A DNA stretch of 36,197 bases from JBELHR01 sp049607205 (GCA_049607205.1 JBMYWH010000023.1:1-36197); one strand, 5' to 3'. Numbered from the stretch's first letter, positions 1 to 8,856 are shown. The notes: generated by a model not told the origin, from the sequence alone. Numbers and translations are program-made.

Positions 1-95
1 GTTTGTTCTCTTGTGTAATTCTGTAATTTAGATCGTTTAGTCAAATAGTGATGCTATTATTGTGAACCTTAAAATATATTGGCGTTATTTATTGG

Positions 96-1586
96 ATGAA
101 AAAGATAATTCCAATACTGATTTTGATTCTGCTACAGATCTCTTGTACTTCTAAAAAGGAAAAAGCACAAGTTCTGTACCAAGAAAAATGTGCTGCATGT
201 CATATTCTTCCAAGCATAGATGTGTTACCCCAAAAGATTTGGGATAAAAAATTACTACCCGAAATAGCCGCTAAAATGGGGATTCTTGAGCCAGGTTACT
301 CTCCTTTGGAAGGTTTAAATTATGAAGAAAGAAAAGCTGTTATCAATTCAGGGGTATACGGCAAGCTTCAGATGATAAGTCCCGAGGAATGGGGGCTATT
401 GCGAGATTATATTGTTGAAATGGCTCCGGATTCGCTTACACCACCTGCGAGAGAGGCTCATTCTTTTGTTCAGATCGAAGACTTTAGAGTCAAGAAAGTT
501 GCCTTGGATGCATACCCAGGAACTTTTATCTCTTACTTAGATTTGAAGGAAGACGGTTTGTATTTTGCTGATTTGAATGGAGGATTCTTCCGATATGATT
601 ATTCTTTAGATAAAGTAATTGAGCATAATAGATTTGATAAACCGATTGTTTGGTATGAACAACTTGAGAATGGAGATGAGGTCTATACAGAAATAGGCAA
701 ACTAGACCCAACTGAACAGATATTAGGTTCTTTGTGGTCGGTTGATAAGGATGGAAATAAAAGAATTATTAAAGATTCATTACACAGGCCGGTTCATAGC
801 AAAACTCTTGATTTAGATGATGATGGGGACTTAGAGCATGTAGTTTCTGAATTTGGTCACCTTACAGGAGAGCTTAGCTTAATAAAGTCGAATGGAGATA
901 AACAAATGCTATGGCCTAAACCAGGGGCAATTCAAACAGAAAATTATGATTTAAATGATGATGGTCTAATGGATCTAGTAACCTTGGTTGCTCAGGGAGA
1001 TGAAGCTATCATGGGGTTTATTCAGCAAAAGGACGGAAGCTTCATACCGGAATATCTCTTGCGCTTTCCTCCAATTTATGGGACGAGTTGGTTTGAGCTT
1101 TTAGACTACGATGGTGATGGAGATCTTGATTTGCTTACCGTTCACGGTGATAATGCAGATAAAACTTATATTCAAAAACCTTATCACGGATTGAGGATTT
1201 CGCTTAATGATGGTACAGGGAATTTTGAAGAGGCTTTTTTCTATCAGCTTAATGGAGCTACCAGAGTGGCTGCTGCAGATTTTGATGAAGACAATGATAT
1301 TGATATAGCCTTAATTTCAACATTTCCAGATTATGAGAACCTTCCTGAAATGGCGTTTATTTACCTGGAAAATCTCGGAGGGTTTGAATTTAAAGAACAA
1401 GTAATAGAAGAAGTTAATTTAGGTCGTTGGTTTCTCATGGATAAAGGAGATATTGATCACGATGGAGATATTGATATTATGATTAGTTCTTTTTCCTATG
1501 TGTTCAGTCCAGTCCCTAGCCATCTTCAAAAAGTTTGGAAAGAGAGCGGAGTAGATATGCTTGTATTAGAGAATACTCTGAGGTAG
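96..1586 (+). CDS. Lipoprotein with cytochrome c-like CxxCH motif and VCBS/FG-GAP repeats
   Basis: Predicted lipoprotein of 496 residues. The N-terminus is a lipoprotein signal peptide with a short hydrophobic core and a QISC lipobox (Cys17). A CAACH motif at residues 32-36 is a c-type haem attachment site, and the segment after it (to about residue 115) resembles a small cytochrome c domain. From about residue 120 there is a beta-propeller-like region with Asp-rich calcium-binding loops of the VCBS/FG-GAP type, for example LDLDDDGDLE, YDLNDDGLMD, LDYDGDGDLD and DIDHDGDIDI. Such proteins sit in the outer membrane or periplasm of Bacteroidota; the partner or substrate is unknown. A role in electron transfer is inferred from the haem motif alone. 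The gene stands alone and converges on the next one across a shared terminator. No clear -7 box was found in the 95 bases upstream. Confidence 0.85.
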   Translation: MKKIIPILILILLQISCTSKKEKAQVLYQEKCAACHILPSIDVLPQKIWDKKLLPEIAAKMGILEPGYSPLEGLNYEERKAVINSGVYGKLQMISPEEWGLLRDYIVEMAPDSLTPPAREAHSFVQIEDFRVKKVALDAYPGTFISYLDLKEDGLYFADLNGGFFRYDYSLDKVIEHNRFDKPIVWYEQLENGDEVYTEIGKLDPTEQILGSLWSVDKDGNKRIIKDSLHRPVHSKTLDLDDDGDLEHVVSEFGHLTGELSLIKSNGDKQMLWPKPGAIQTENYDLNDDGLMDLVTLVAQGDEAIMGFIQQKDGSFIPEYLLRFPPIYGTSWFELLDYDGDGDLDLLTVHGDNADKTYIQKPYHGLRISLNDGTGNFEEAFFYQLNGATRVAAADFDEDNDIDIALISTFPDYENLPEMAFIYLENLGGFEFKEQVIEEVNLGRWFLMDKGDIDHDGDIDIMISSFSYVFSPVPSHLQKVWKESGVDMLVLENTLR

Positions 1587-1652
1587 CTGTATAGAATTCT
1601 TATTCTTACCGAGGGAATTAATCTTCTTTATAAGAGAACTGTATAAAATAAA

Positions 1653-1687
1653 AAAAGCTCATTACAAATCTTTTGTAATGAGCTTTT
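1653..1687. terminator. Bidirectional intrinsic terminator between convergent lipoprotein genes
   Basis: A perfect 16-bp inverted repeat (1653-1668 with 1672-1687) has a 3-nt loop. A runs on the left and T runs on the right, so it can end transcription from both sides. The U-tract is stronger for the minus-strand gene (T-rich to about 1641 when read on that strand). Confidence 0.9.
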
Positions 1688-1704
1688 AAAATTGTAAAAA
1701 TTGT

Positions 1705-2502
1705 TTATTTCGTTGTAATAGTGCTAGACTCTAAACAAATCTCATCCATTATTTCAGAATCTCCTGATTCAATTACAATGTCTTCCAGCTGAACTGTTTG
1801 GTAATTGTCCCCTGCTGTAGCAGTTAATGTGTAGGTTCCAGGCTCCAATCCATTAATTTGGTATGCTCCTGTTGTAACGTCTGCATAAGTTCCAAAGGTT
1901 TCTCCTGAATCATTGCTTAATGAAATATAAACTGATGAGTCTAATAAACAAACACTACCTTGAATACTTCCTGTTAAAGCTTGTGTATATGTTCTTATTA
2001 CAGGTTTTAGCTTATAGCTTCCATTTCCTGTTTCGACTATTGATTTACCTGCATCAAAATCTAACCATATAGCGTACTCTATACCTGCTTCTAAATCTGC
2101 ATTTACATTTAGCTTAAGACCTGATTGCTCTGCTGATGGAGTGTCTAAATCATAAAGAACACTATCAATCATTACAGTATTGTTAGATCCTAATAATAAT
2201 CTGATTTGAGAGATGTTTTTTGCCTCTAAGGTACTTGAAGTAAGTAAAGTGTCTACTCCATTAGTAAAGTCTAATAAATTGTAGACTCCTACATTTACGT
2301 TTGAGAGTGATTCCCAAGTATCATCAGAACTTGAAATTAATACATCTTGAACATCAATGTTCACTTGTTGATAATCTCCAGGAGCGTCAGTAAGGTTAAC
2401 TGTTAATGTTGCCGGTTTTGTTGAATCTGAATCCTTAGAACATGAAATTGCACTGAAAAGTACTACTGCTAAAGCAGCAAATTTGAAATTTTTGATTGCC
2501 AT
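1705..2502 (-). CDS. DUF4382-domain lipoprotein
   Basis: Predicted lipoprotein of 265 residues, function unknown. The start at 2502 is preferred over an in-frame ATG at 2541 because a TAGTTTTG -7 box lies at 2527-2534, between the two. The signal peptide ends in an AISC lipobox (Cys21) followed by a Ser/Asp-rich stretch that could act as a surface-export signal (inference). Residues about 29-170 match the DUF4382 pattern (VNLTDAPGDY near the start, LKPVIRTY at the end). The C-terminal part, about 178-255, looks like a carboxypeptidase-regulatory-like beta-sandwich (GSIQGSV, GLEPGTYTLTA). The gene is monocistronic, downstream of gshF on the same strand but with its own promoter. Confidence 0.85.
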   Translation of the reverse strand: MAIKNFKFAALAVVLFSAISCSKDSDSTKPATLTVNLTDAPGDYQQVNIDVQDVLISSSDDTWESLSNVNVGVYNLLDFTNGVDTLLTSSTLEAKNISQIRLLLGSNNTVMIDSVLYDLDTPSAEQSGLKLNVNADLEAGIEYAIWLDFDAGKSIVETGNGSYKLKPVIRTYTQALTGSIQGSVCLLDSSVYISLSNDSGETFGTYADVTTGAYQINGLEPGTYTLTATAGDNYQTVQLEDIVIESGDSEIMDEICLESSTITTK

Positions 2503-2526
2503 TGTTGTTAATTTTAATTGCGAGTG

Positions 2527-2561
2527 CAAAACTACTGGCATTCAGCTAGATAGAGTATCAA
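2527..2561 (-). promoter_or_regulatory. Promoter of the DUF4382 lipoprotein gene
   Basis: Read on the minus strand, TAGTTTTG (2527-2534) matches the Bacteroidota -7 consensus TAnnTTTG. A TTG (2559-2561) lies 24 nt upstream, slightly far for a -33. The predicted mRNA leader is about 20 nt to the ATG at 2502. Confidence 0.6.
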
Positions 2562-2595
2562 TATTCTTCAGAAAAGTGTCAAAATTCTATTTTCA

Positions 2596-4908
2596 CTAAA
2601 ACCCTAGTGCATCGAGTATCTTTTCATTAAGTCTTCTGTTCTTTCCTATATAGGGATAACAATGAATGTGTATGGCAGGATTAAAGTTAAGTTCTATAAT
2701 GGAATGATTCCCTGGTATAGCAGGTACAGTTAAATCATCAATCATTAAATCCAGTCCTGTGATCTCTACCCCAAGAGCTTCCGCTGCTCTTTCTGAAATT
2801 TCTTTATAGGTGGGATGAACTTCATCGGTGAAATCTACACTATCTCCTCCAGTAGATATGTTAGAGTTTTCTCTTAAGAATATCGTTTGTCCATTTTCAG
2901 GTATGGATTCAAAACTCAAGCCTTGGGTTTCAAGGAACATGGCTTCTGCTTCTCCTTTGTTTATTTTTTCTAAAGGAGTTTTATATCCTTTTCCCCTTAG
3001 TGGATCGGTATTCTTTAAATCGATTAATTCAGCGATCGTTAAATTTCCATCTCCAATGACATTGGCAGGAACTCGGTGTAGAATTCCTACAACCTTATTT
3101 TTGATTAGAAAGACTCTGTATTCCTTCCCCGAGATGAATTCTTCAATCAAGATCGTATGATCGTGTTCCAAGGCAATTTCTACGGCTCTTTTATAATGAT
3201 CAAAAGAATTGTTTTCTTTTAGGATGGTAATTCCTAATCCAAAATTGGTGCTGTTGGGTTTAATCACGATGGCCTCATTCTTAAAGAACTCAAAATCGTT
3301 TAAAGCGCTGTTTAAATTATTGTAATAGTTTCCACTTGGACTTGGAAGCCCATGTTCCAATAAGACGTTTTTCGTGACGATTTTATTTTCCATCATCAAG
3401 ATACTGGCATAATTGTCAAGAGAGGTTTTGGTTGCTTGCTGAACATATTGCTTATAGCCACCTTTAGCTAAAGAGATGAAATTAGAAGCTCGATCTTCAA
3501 GGCTATATTCAATCCCTCTGCGCAGTGTATCTTTTAATAAAAGTTGCGTAGAGAGCTCTAAGTCTTCCAAACCATGGAATCTATAAGCCATTTCTGTAGC
3601 TTCCTTTTTATAGATTTTAGCTAAATCCATATGAAAGTTAATAAATCCTTCTTTTTCAAAGGCCTTAATAAGTCGTGCAGCAGGTCTTTCCTCAGGATTT
3701 GAGATCAATATCTTGAGTCTGTTGAAAGCATGTAAATATTCAGGTTCTATTCCCGCTTCTTGCAAGGGAAGTATGTTTTTTTTAATTTGAGCATAATAGT
3801 CCTGAAGTAGATCTGAGCTTAAAGTTTCGGCATCACCTTGTTTTATTCTTAAATCTGGATTACGTCCATCACATGCCACGACATCATGATTTCTTGTGGC
3901 TTGAATTTGCGCTTTATCCGAGAATTCTGAAGTCTCATCCGCTAATAGGGAGTTGAGTATGAAATAATGTATTCCATATAAAGCGGTTTGATTTACTCCA
4001 GTTTTAGAAAAAGGGAAGTTGTCAAGCATACGAATCTCTAAATAAGAAACATCGTTGTTTGCATCCAGTTTGATTCGTATTGGGTTGTATAGTTCTCGAG
4101 CGGATTCAATTTGTTTGGAATTAATTAGCTGATCTATGCTAGAGAGGTAGTTTTGAACCGACCTGTAGTCTAAGACGTACTCCTCTTTGTTTCTATACCC
4201 ACACACGCTAGTTCGCGCTGAGGTTCCGGTAGCTAAGAATTCGTAATCACTACCTCTTTCCATATTGCAGTCTTCACTTCCGTTTAGACTTAGATGTGTC
4301 GCTGGGCTTGCCCCAAGTAATTGGATGATCATCCAACGGTTCTTGAGCATTTGGCGACAAATCTTCAGGTATAAATCATTCTTAAAGTCTTCAAATCTTG
4401 GATACTCATTTTCATATGACTTATAAAAGGACTTCAAAAATTTATCTGAAAATGAAAAGTTATAATGAACGCCACTGTATAATTGTCGTTTCTTCCCATA
4501 GGACAAGGCAAGGTGTTCGCGATATTTTTCTAGTTCTTTACCTTCTGGCCCGAATTCTGCAATTTTGATATCGTCTTCATTGAGTATCACAGGAGGTGCA
4601 CTCTGTTCCCATAGAAACTCCTCTTCTGGAAGTTCAGAACATACAATGTCAAAAAGAGTTTCTAGAAATCCATAAGCCTCTTTAATACTGGGTAAAGGCT
4701 TGGTGATCAGCTCCAGTTGAGACTCTGCAAAATCAGTTGTGATATAGGGGTGCTGGAATTTATTGCCTAATCGAACGGGGTGTGGTGTTTTTGCGATCTC
4801 ACCTTTTTCATTCACACGAATTCCTTCCTTTTCTAGCCCTAGATTAAGGTCAAAAAGAAAGTTTTTAGCATTGCTTTGAAGCAGCTTTTCTAATACGCCC
4901 GTTTTCAT
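2596..4908 (-). CDS. gshF: Bifunctional glutamate-cysteine ligase / glutathione synthetase
   Basis: Makes glutathione in two ATP-dependent steps in one cytoplasmic polypeptide: gamma-glutamylcysteine formation, then glycine addition. At 770 residues it has the usual GshF length. The N-terminal half (about 1-430) is a GshA-type ligase: GLEKEGIRV opens it, DFAESQLELIT supplies conserved acidic residues, and LEIRMLDNFPFS follows at about 290. The C-terminal half (about 485-750) is an ATP-grasp domain: VIKPNSTNFGLG for the nucleotide loop, ILIEEFISGKEYRVFLI, and IIELNFNPAIHIH near the end. It is last in the ribE-MATE-gshF operon; its ATG overlaps the MATE stop codon by 4 nt (ATGA), implying translational coupling. 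GshF is scattered in bacteria (Gram-positives, Pasteurellaceae, some others), so ancient transfer is possible. Confidence 0.93.
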   Translation of the reverse strand: MKTGVLEKLLQSNAKNFLFDLNLGLEKEGIRVNEKGEIAKTPHPVRLGNKFQHPYITTDFAESQLELITKPLPSIKEAYGFLETLFDIVCSELPEEEFLWEQSAPPVILNEDDIKIAEFGPEGKELEKYREHLALSYGKKRQLYSGVHYNFSFSDKFLKSFYKSYENEYPRFEDFKNDLYLKICRQMLKNRWMIIQLLGASPATHLSLNGSEDCNMERGSDYEFLATGTSARTSVCGYRNKEEYVLDYRSVQNYLSSIDQLINSKQIESARELYNPIRIKLDANNDVSYLEIRMLDNFPFSKTGVNQTALYGIHYFILNSLLADETSEFSDKAQIQATRNHDVVACDGRNPDLRIKQGDAETLSSDLLQDYYAQIKKNILPLQEAGIEPEYLHAFNRLKILISNPEERPAARLIKAFEKEGFINFHMDLAKIYKKEATEMAYRFHGLEDLELSTQLLLKDTLRRGIEYSLEDRASNFISLAKGGYKQYVQQATKTSLDNYASILMMENKIVTKNVLLEHGLPSPSGNYYNNLNSALNDFEFFKNEAIVIKPNSTNFGLGITILKENNSFDHYKRAVEIALEHDHTILIEEFISGKEYRVFLIKNKVVGILHRVPANVIGDGNLTIAELIDLKNTDPLRGKGYKTPLEKINKGEAEAMFLETQGLSFESIPENGQTIFLRENSNISTGGDSVDFTDEVHPTYKEISERAAEALGVEITGLDLMIDDLTVPAIPGNHSIIELNFNPAIHIHCYPYIGKNRRLNEKILDALGF

Positions 4909-6287
4909 AACTTTTGATTTTCAAATAAATTTAAAATGTATTTTTTGAGGTATAGTTGATAGATGGTGACCAGTACAATTCCCTTTAAGATACTACTTAT
5001 AGAAATACTCAGCCAGACTCCATTGAGTTCAAGACTAGTACTCGAAAGCCATAAGGCTAAAGGAATTCGAAGACTGGTTAAAATGATGCTATTAAATGCT
5101 GGGAATTTGGTTTTTCCAAGACCATTAAAGACCCCTGCTGTTACCATTTCTAAACAAGAGAATAACGCACTTATTCCTATGATGATTAAATAATACCTCC
5201 CTGCTTCTACAGTAGCTGGATCGTCTACAAATATACGAATAAGTGATTCTGGGAATACTAGTAGCACGATTGTGATGATAAAGCTATAGGCAAGTCCTAA
5301 ACTTAAACCGGCACGATATCCATTTAGGATTGCTTTAAATTGCTTTGCGCCAAAACTATTCCCGGTAAAAGTAGATACAGATTGATGTATTCCCATAACC
5401 ATCAAGAAGGAAAGGGATTCTACTTGGAAGCCTATACGTTGAGCGGCTATACCTTCAACACCCCATCTGGCAACTATTTTTCCCATGATAATGGCGATGA
5501 CCGTAAAGAGTATTCTCTGAGCGGCTATAGGACTGCTGATTTTTAAAATATCCTTTAATATTGTATTGGAGAAACCCATGTTCTTCGGGCTAATTAATGG
5601 GTCACTTTTTATGAGTTTGTAGTAGTAAAGACTCGTAACCATTTGTGAGAAGATGGTCGCATAAGCAGCTCCTGCGACTCCCATGTCAAAATAAAAGATC
5701 AAAATGGGATCTAATACAATATTGATGATGATTCCAATACTGTTGGCTTTTAAGGAGAGTTTACTTTTTCCGTAGGAATTGAAGATTACGGTAAAGAAAA
5801 AGTTTTGAAAACTGAATAGAAACCCGAAACTAATCAGAAACAAATAGTTTTCCGACATGGCAATCACCCTTAGGTCGGCTAAATCATAAAAGGCTATGAG
5901 GTCGGCATTAAAAAACCAGGTTACAGAACAAATTATGAGAATCAGCCCCATGATTCCTGACCATCCTGTTTTCAATATTTGACGGGCTTTACTGAAGTCT
6001 TTTGCTCCAATGGATTGGGAAAACTTAATCCCAGCACCAATAGAAATAATAGTGGTCAGCGCCCATGCCAATCTCATGTAGAATCCTGCGGTTCCCACTG
6101 CAGCGACTTCTTGAGCTCCAAGTTTACCAACCCAGAATATATCTGCGGTATTATAGGCTAATTGTAAAAATGAAGAACCCATTATAGGCAGTGCAAGACT
6201 CAATAATTGTATGCTTGCCTGTTTGAATGACATGTCGTCCGTAGGAGCGAGCTCTGTGTTGAATACTTTTTTTAAAGAGAAGCCCAT
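4905..6287 (-). CDS. MATE family efflux transporter
   Basis: Inner-membrane cation-coupled multidrug/toxin antiporter of 460 residues, the usual MATE length, with about 12 hydrophobic segments. The first helix region reads ALPIMGSSFLQLAYNTADIF, which fits the MATE N-terminal motif, and the pattern repeats in the second half (ISSPIAAQRILF, then GAKQFKAILNGYRAGL). The substrate cannot be deduced. It lies between ribE and gshF: the ribE stop shares one base with this ATG, and this stop overlaps the gshF ATG. The tight coupling to a glutathione enzyme may hint at export of thiol- or redox-related compounds, but that is only inference. Confidence 0.92.
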   Translation of the reverse strand: MGFSLKKVFNTELAPTDDMSFKQASIQLLSLALPIMGSSFLQLAYNTADIFWVGKLGAQEVAAVGTAGFYMRLAWALTTIISIGAGIKFSQSIGAKDFSKARQILKTGWSGIMGLILIICSVTWFFNADLIAFYDLADLRVIAMSENYLFLISFGFLFSFQNFFFTVIFNSYGKSKLSLKANSIGIIINIVLDPILIFYFDMGVAGAAYATIFSQMVTSLYYYKLIKSDPLISPKNMGFSNTILKDILKISSPIAAQRILFTVIAIIMGKIVARWGVEGIAAQRIGFQVESLSFLMVMGIHQSVSTFTGNSFGAKQFKAILNGYRAGLSLGLAYSFIITIVLLVFPESLIRIFVDDPATVEAGRYYLIIIGISALFSCLEMVTAGVFNGLGKTKFPAFNSIILTSLRIPLALWLSSTSLELNGVWLSISISSILKGIVLVTIYQLYLKKYILNLFENQKL

Positions 6288-6880
6288 TAATAAATTTTGA
6301 ACTCTTGTAGGCGTGTTACATATTTTCCAATCACGTCAAATTCTAAATTGATTTGGTCTCCAAGTTTTAAATTGTGGAAGGTTGTATGCTCATAGGTGTA
6401 AGGGATCAAAGCTACGCTAAAAGCGTTTCTTTTTGAATCTACTACGGTTAAGCTCACTCCGTTTACTGTGATAGAACCTTTCTCTATAGTGATGTTATTC
6501 TGAGAAGCGTCGTATTCAAAGGAGTATTTCCAGCTTCCATCAAATTTCTCAATCCCAACACATGAAGCTGTTTGATCTACATGACCTTGAACGATATGTC
6601 CATCTAGTCTTGCTCCAAGTTTCATTCCTCGTTCTAAATTCACTTCATCTCCAGGGGAGAGTTGACTTAGGTTGGTTTTTTCAAGAGTTTCTTCAATTGC
6701 GGTAACTTTATACGTGTCACCTTCGATAGAAACCACAGTTAAACAGACGCCGTTGTGCGCTACACTTTGATCTATTTTCAGTTCAGAGCTGAATTCTGAG
6801 GATATGAATAAATTCAAGTTACTACCTTCTTGTTCTAGCTTTTTTACACTTCCGAGGGTTTCTATGATTCCTGTAAACAT
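6287..6880 (-). CDS. ribE: Riboflavin synthase, alpha subunit
   Basis: Catalyses dismutation of two 6,7-dimethyl-8-ribityllumazine molecules to riboflavin, the last step of the pathway. It is 197 residues, normal for the family. MFTGIIETLGSV is the classic N-terminus. Two tandem lumazine-binding repeats are visible: residues 1-95 contain VAHNGVCLTV, and 96-190 contain GHIVQGHVD followed by ITVNGVSLTVVD. It is the first gene of the minus-strand operon with the MATE gene and gshF, divergent from pdxA across 49 bases. The flanking ribE-pdxA pair is common in flavobacteria. No FMN riboswitch-like leader fits in the short upstream space. Confidence 0.96.
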   Translation of the reverse strand: MFTGIIETLGSVKKLEQEGSNLNLFISSEFSSELKIDQSVAHNGVCLTVVSIEGDTYKVTAIEETLEKTNLSQLSPGDEVNLERGMKLGARLDGHIVQGHVDQTASCVGIEKFDGSWKYSFEYDASQNNITIEKGSITVNGVSLTVVDSKRNAFSVALIPYTYEHTTFHNLKLGDQINLEFDVIGKYVTRLQEFKIY

Positions 6881-6900
6881 GAATTGTGATTTTTATTGAT

Positions 6901-6908
6901 TACTTTTG
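6901..6908 (+). promoter_or_regulatory. -7 box of pdxA
   Basis: TACTTTTG matches TAnnTTTG exactly. The nearest upstream TTG (6884-6886) leaves only 14 nt, shorter than usual, so the -33 is unclear. The box sits 21 nt before the pdxA ATG at 6930, and its own TTG is in frame with pdxA, which can mislead start calling. Confidence 0.6.
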
Positions 6909-6913
6909 AACTA

Positions 6914-6921
6914 CAAAAATA
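6914..6921 (-). promoter_or_regulatory. -7 box of the ribE operon
   Basis: Read on the minus strand, TATTTTTG matches TAnnTTTG. The leader to the ribE ATG at 6880 would be about 30 nt. It lies only 5 bp from the opposing pdxA -7 box. No good -33 TTG was seen. Confidence 0.45.
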
Positions 6922-6929
6922 AGCAATTA

Positions 6930-7967
6930 ATGACGGCTAATGAAAAAATAAAGGTTGGGATTTCCGTTGGGGATTTGAATGGAATTGGAGTTGAGGTGAT
7001 CCTCAAGACCTTTCAGGATAAGCGTATGATGGATTTTTGTACCCCTGTGGTATTTGCTTCCAACAAGGTGATTTCTTATCACAAGAAAGCTTTAGGCCTT
7101 AATGTGGCAACACATCAAGCCCAAAACATAAACTCAATCGTAGACAATAAATTAAATATACTTCAGTCCTGGACGGAAGAAGTAAATATTGATTTAGGTA
7201 AAGCGTCTAAGGAAGTGGGGGCTTTTGCCTTGAAATCTTTAGAGGCAGCAAGTCAAGCTTTGAAGAATAAAGAAGTTGATATCTTACTTACCGCACCGAT
7301 CAATAAGGATAATATTTTTAATGAAGACTTTCAGTTTCCAGGGCATACCGAATACTTAGAGGAGAATTTCGAAGGGAATTCATTAATGCTTTTGATTAAT
7401 GACACGCTTCGATTGGGATTAATCACAGGACATATTCCCGTTTCTAAAGTATCGGAGACTATCACAGAGGACTTGATTCGTATGAAGGTAGATTTATTAC
7501 ATACGAGTTTGAAGCAAGATTTTGAAATTGAAAAACCAAAGATTGCTATTCTTGGTTTGAATCCTCATTGTGGAGATAAAGGTGTTATTGGTACAGAGGA
7601 TGATGAATTAATACGCCCTACAATAGCAGCAATACAAGAGGAGGGGAAAATGGTTTTTGGGCCCTATGCAGCGGATGGATTCTTCGGGTCTAGAGCTTAT
7701 GAAGAGTTTGACGGTGTATTAGCTATGTATCACGATCAAGGACTAGCTCCTTTCAAAGCTTTGTCATTCGGAAATGGCGTTAATTTCACCGCAGGATTAG
7801 ATGTGGTAAGAACCTCTCCAGATCATGGTACCGGTTACGGTATTGCAGGGCGTGGAGAAGCGAATCCAGACTCTTTTAAAGAAGCTTTGTTTTCCGGTTT
7901 ACAGATTTTTAAGTCTCGTAAGAACTACTTGAACTTGAGGTCTAATGCAATGAAGGTGAAGGCCTAA
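6930..7967 (+). CDS. pdxA: 4-hydroxythreonine-4-phosphate dehydrogenase
   Basis: NAD-dependent oxidation of 4-phosphohydroxy-L-threonine in the DXP-dependent route to pyridoxal phosphate. It is 345 residues from the ATG at 6930. An upstream in-frame TTG at 6906 is rejected because it lies inside the -7 promoter box. Family motifs visible: VGISVGDLNGIG at the start, LLTAPINKDN, FPGHTEYLEE (metal-binding His), LGLNPHCGD, MYHDQGLAPFK (second metal His), and SPDHGTGYGIAG near the C-terminus. Divergent from ribE and upstream of DUF177-rpmF, a common flavobacterial arrangement; the next gene has its own promoter. Confidence 0.96.
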   Translation: MTANEKIKVGISVGDLNGIGVEVILKTFQDKRMMDFCTPVVFASNKVISYHKKALGLNVATHQAQNINSIVDNKLNILQSWTEEVNIDLGKASKEVGAFALKSLEAASQALKNKEVDILLTAPINKDNIFNEDFQFPGHTEYLEENFEGNSLMLLINDTLRLGLITGHIPVSKVSETITEDLIRMKVDLLHTSLKQDFEIEKPKIAILGLNPHCGDKGVIGTEDDELIRPTIAAIQEEGKMVFGPYAADGFFGSRAYEEFDGVLAMYHDQGLAPFKALSFGNGVNFTAGLDVVRTSPDHGTGYGIAGRGEANPDSFKEALFSGLQIFKSRKNYLNLRSNAMKVKA

Positions 7968-7986
7968 TTAAAATTTAACAAAATAG

Positions 7987-8018
7987 TTGAAGATATAATA
8001 TAATATTTTATATCTTTG
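7987..8018 (+). promoter_or_regulatory. Promoter of the DUF177-rpmF operon
   Basis: TTG (7987-7989) and TATCTTTG (8011-8018) are 21 nt apart and fit the Bacteroidota -33/-7 consensus. The start at 8032 would leave a leader of roughly 10 nt. Confidence 0.75.
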
Positions 8019-8031
8019 CACGCTCAAATTG

Positions 8032-8571
8032 ATGTTGAAGATGAAAGACTTAAGAGAATTTGTTATTCCTTTTGTTGGTTTAAAAGAAGGAAAGCATGAA
8101 TTTGATTATCATTTAGATAATACGTTCTTTAATTTGTTTGACTATGATGAATTTCATAGCGCTGATTTAAATGTGAAATTGGTTCTTGTAAAGAAACCAA
8201 CGATGTTTGAATTAGAGTTCCATATCGATGGAACAGTAAATGTAGATTGTGATCGCAGTGGAGAAGCCTTTGATTTGCCTATTTCAGCCTCGTATCCTCT
8301 AATTATTAAATTTGGAGATACTCAGGAAGAGTTAGATGAAGAACTTCTTATCATTCCGCACTCGTCCTATCAACTGGAATTAGCTCATTATATATATGAG
8401 TACTCAGTTCTATCTGTCCCATTAAAAAGAGTGAACCCTTTGTTAGAAGAGGAGGATCTTGAGGAGTTAGATGAACAAGAGAGCACAGATTCAAATGAAT
8501 CAAATGAATCAGAGGGTCACGATCCTCGTTGGGATAAATTGAATGAATTAATAACCGGTAAAAAAGCATAA
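8032..8571 (+). CDS. DUF177 (YceD-like) protein
   Basis: Small acidic cytoplasmic protein of 179 residues from the ATG at 8032; a start at 8041 (MKDLREF) is equally possible, while the in-frame TTG at 8029 is unlikely. It is the DUF177/YceD family member that precedes rpmF in most bacteria and has been linked to 23S rRNA processing and large-subunit assembly. The centre carries VDCDRSGEAFDLPI, the family's conserved Cys region. The C-terminal 40 residues are rich in Glu, Asp, Ser and Asn and probably disordered. The stop is one base before the rpmF ATG, so the two are co-translated. Confidence 0.88.
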   Translation: MLKMKDLREFVIPFVGLKEGKHEFDYHLDNTFFNLFDYDEFHSADLNVKLVLVKKPTMFELEFHIDGTVNVDCDRSGEAFDLPISASYPLIIKFGDTQEELDEELLIIPHSSYQLELAHYIYEYSVLSVPLKRVNPLLEEEDLEELDEQESTDSNESNESEGHDPRWDKLNELITGKKA

Positions 8572-8572
8572 A

Positions 8573-8767
8573 ATGGCACATCCTAAAAGAAAGATATCTA
8601 AAACTAGAAGAGATAAGAGAAGAACACACTATAAAGCTGTGATGCCTCAAATCGCTACTGATCCAACTACAGGAGAAGCTCATTTATATCATAGAGCTCA
8701 CTGGCATGAAGGAAAACTTTATTACAGAGGACAAATCGTAATGGAGTCTGCTTCTGCAGAAGCGTAA
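8573..8767 (+). CDS. rpmF: 50S ribosomal protein L32 (bL32)
   Basis: Basic 64-residue ribosomal protein. The N-terminus MAHPKRKISKTRRDKRRTHY is diagnostic for bL32. The second half is HLYHRAHWHEGKLYYRG; there are no zinc-binding cysteines, so this is a Cys-free form. It follows DUF177 by one base and is ended by a strong terminator at 8827. In many bacteria plsX follows rpmF; here the next gene is fabH, as is usual in this phylum. Confidence 0.97.
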   Translation: MAHPKRKISKTRRDKRRTHYKAVMPQIATDPTTGEAHLYHRAHWHEGKLYYRGQIVMESASAEA

Positions 8768-8826
8768 GCTTTAAAAAAAAACACTCTAGTTAAGTGTAAT
8801 TTAGTGATATAGAGCTAGAAAAAAGT

Positions 8827-8856
8827 AACCCTCAAGTTTTTTGAGGGTTTTTTTTT
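8827..8856 (+). terminator. Intrinsic terminator after rpmF
   Basis: A 9-bp stem (8827-8835 with 8841-8849), 5-nt loop and a run of 9 T residues. It separates DUF177-rpmF from the fabH operon. Confidence 0.92.

Noticed and set aside
2505..2541. Longer start for the DUF4382 lipoprotein
   Set aside because: The extra codons run through the -7 box at 2527-2534 and push the signal peptide inward.
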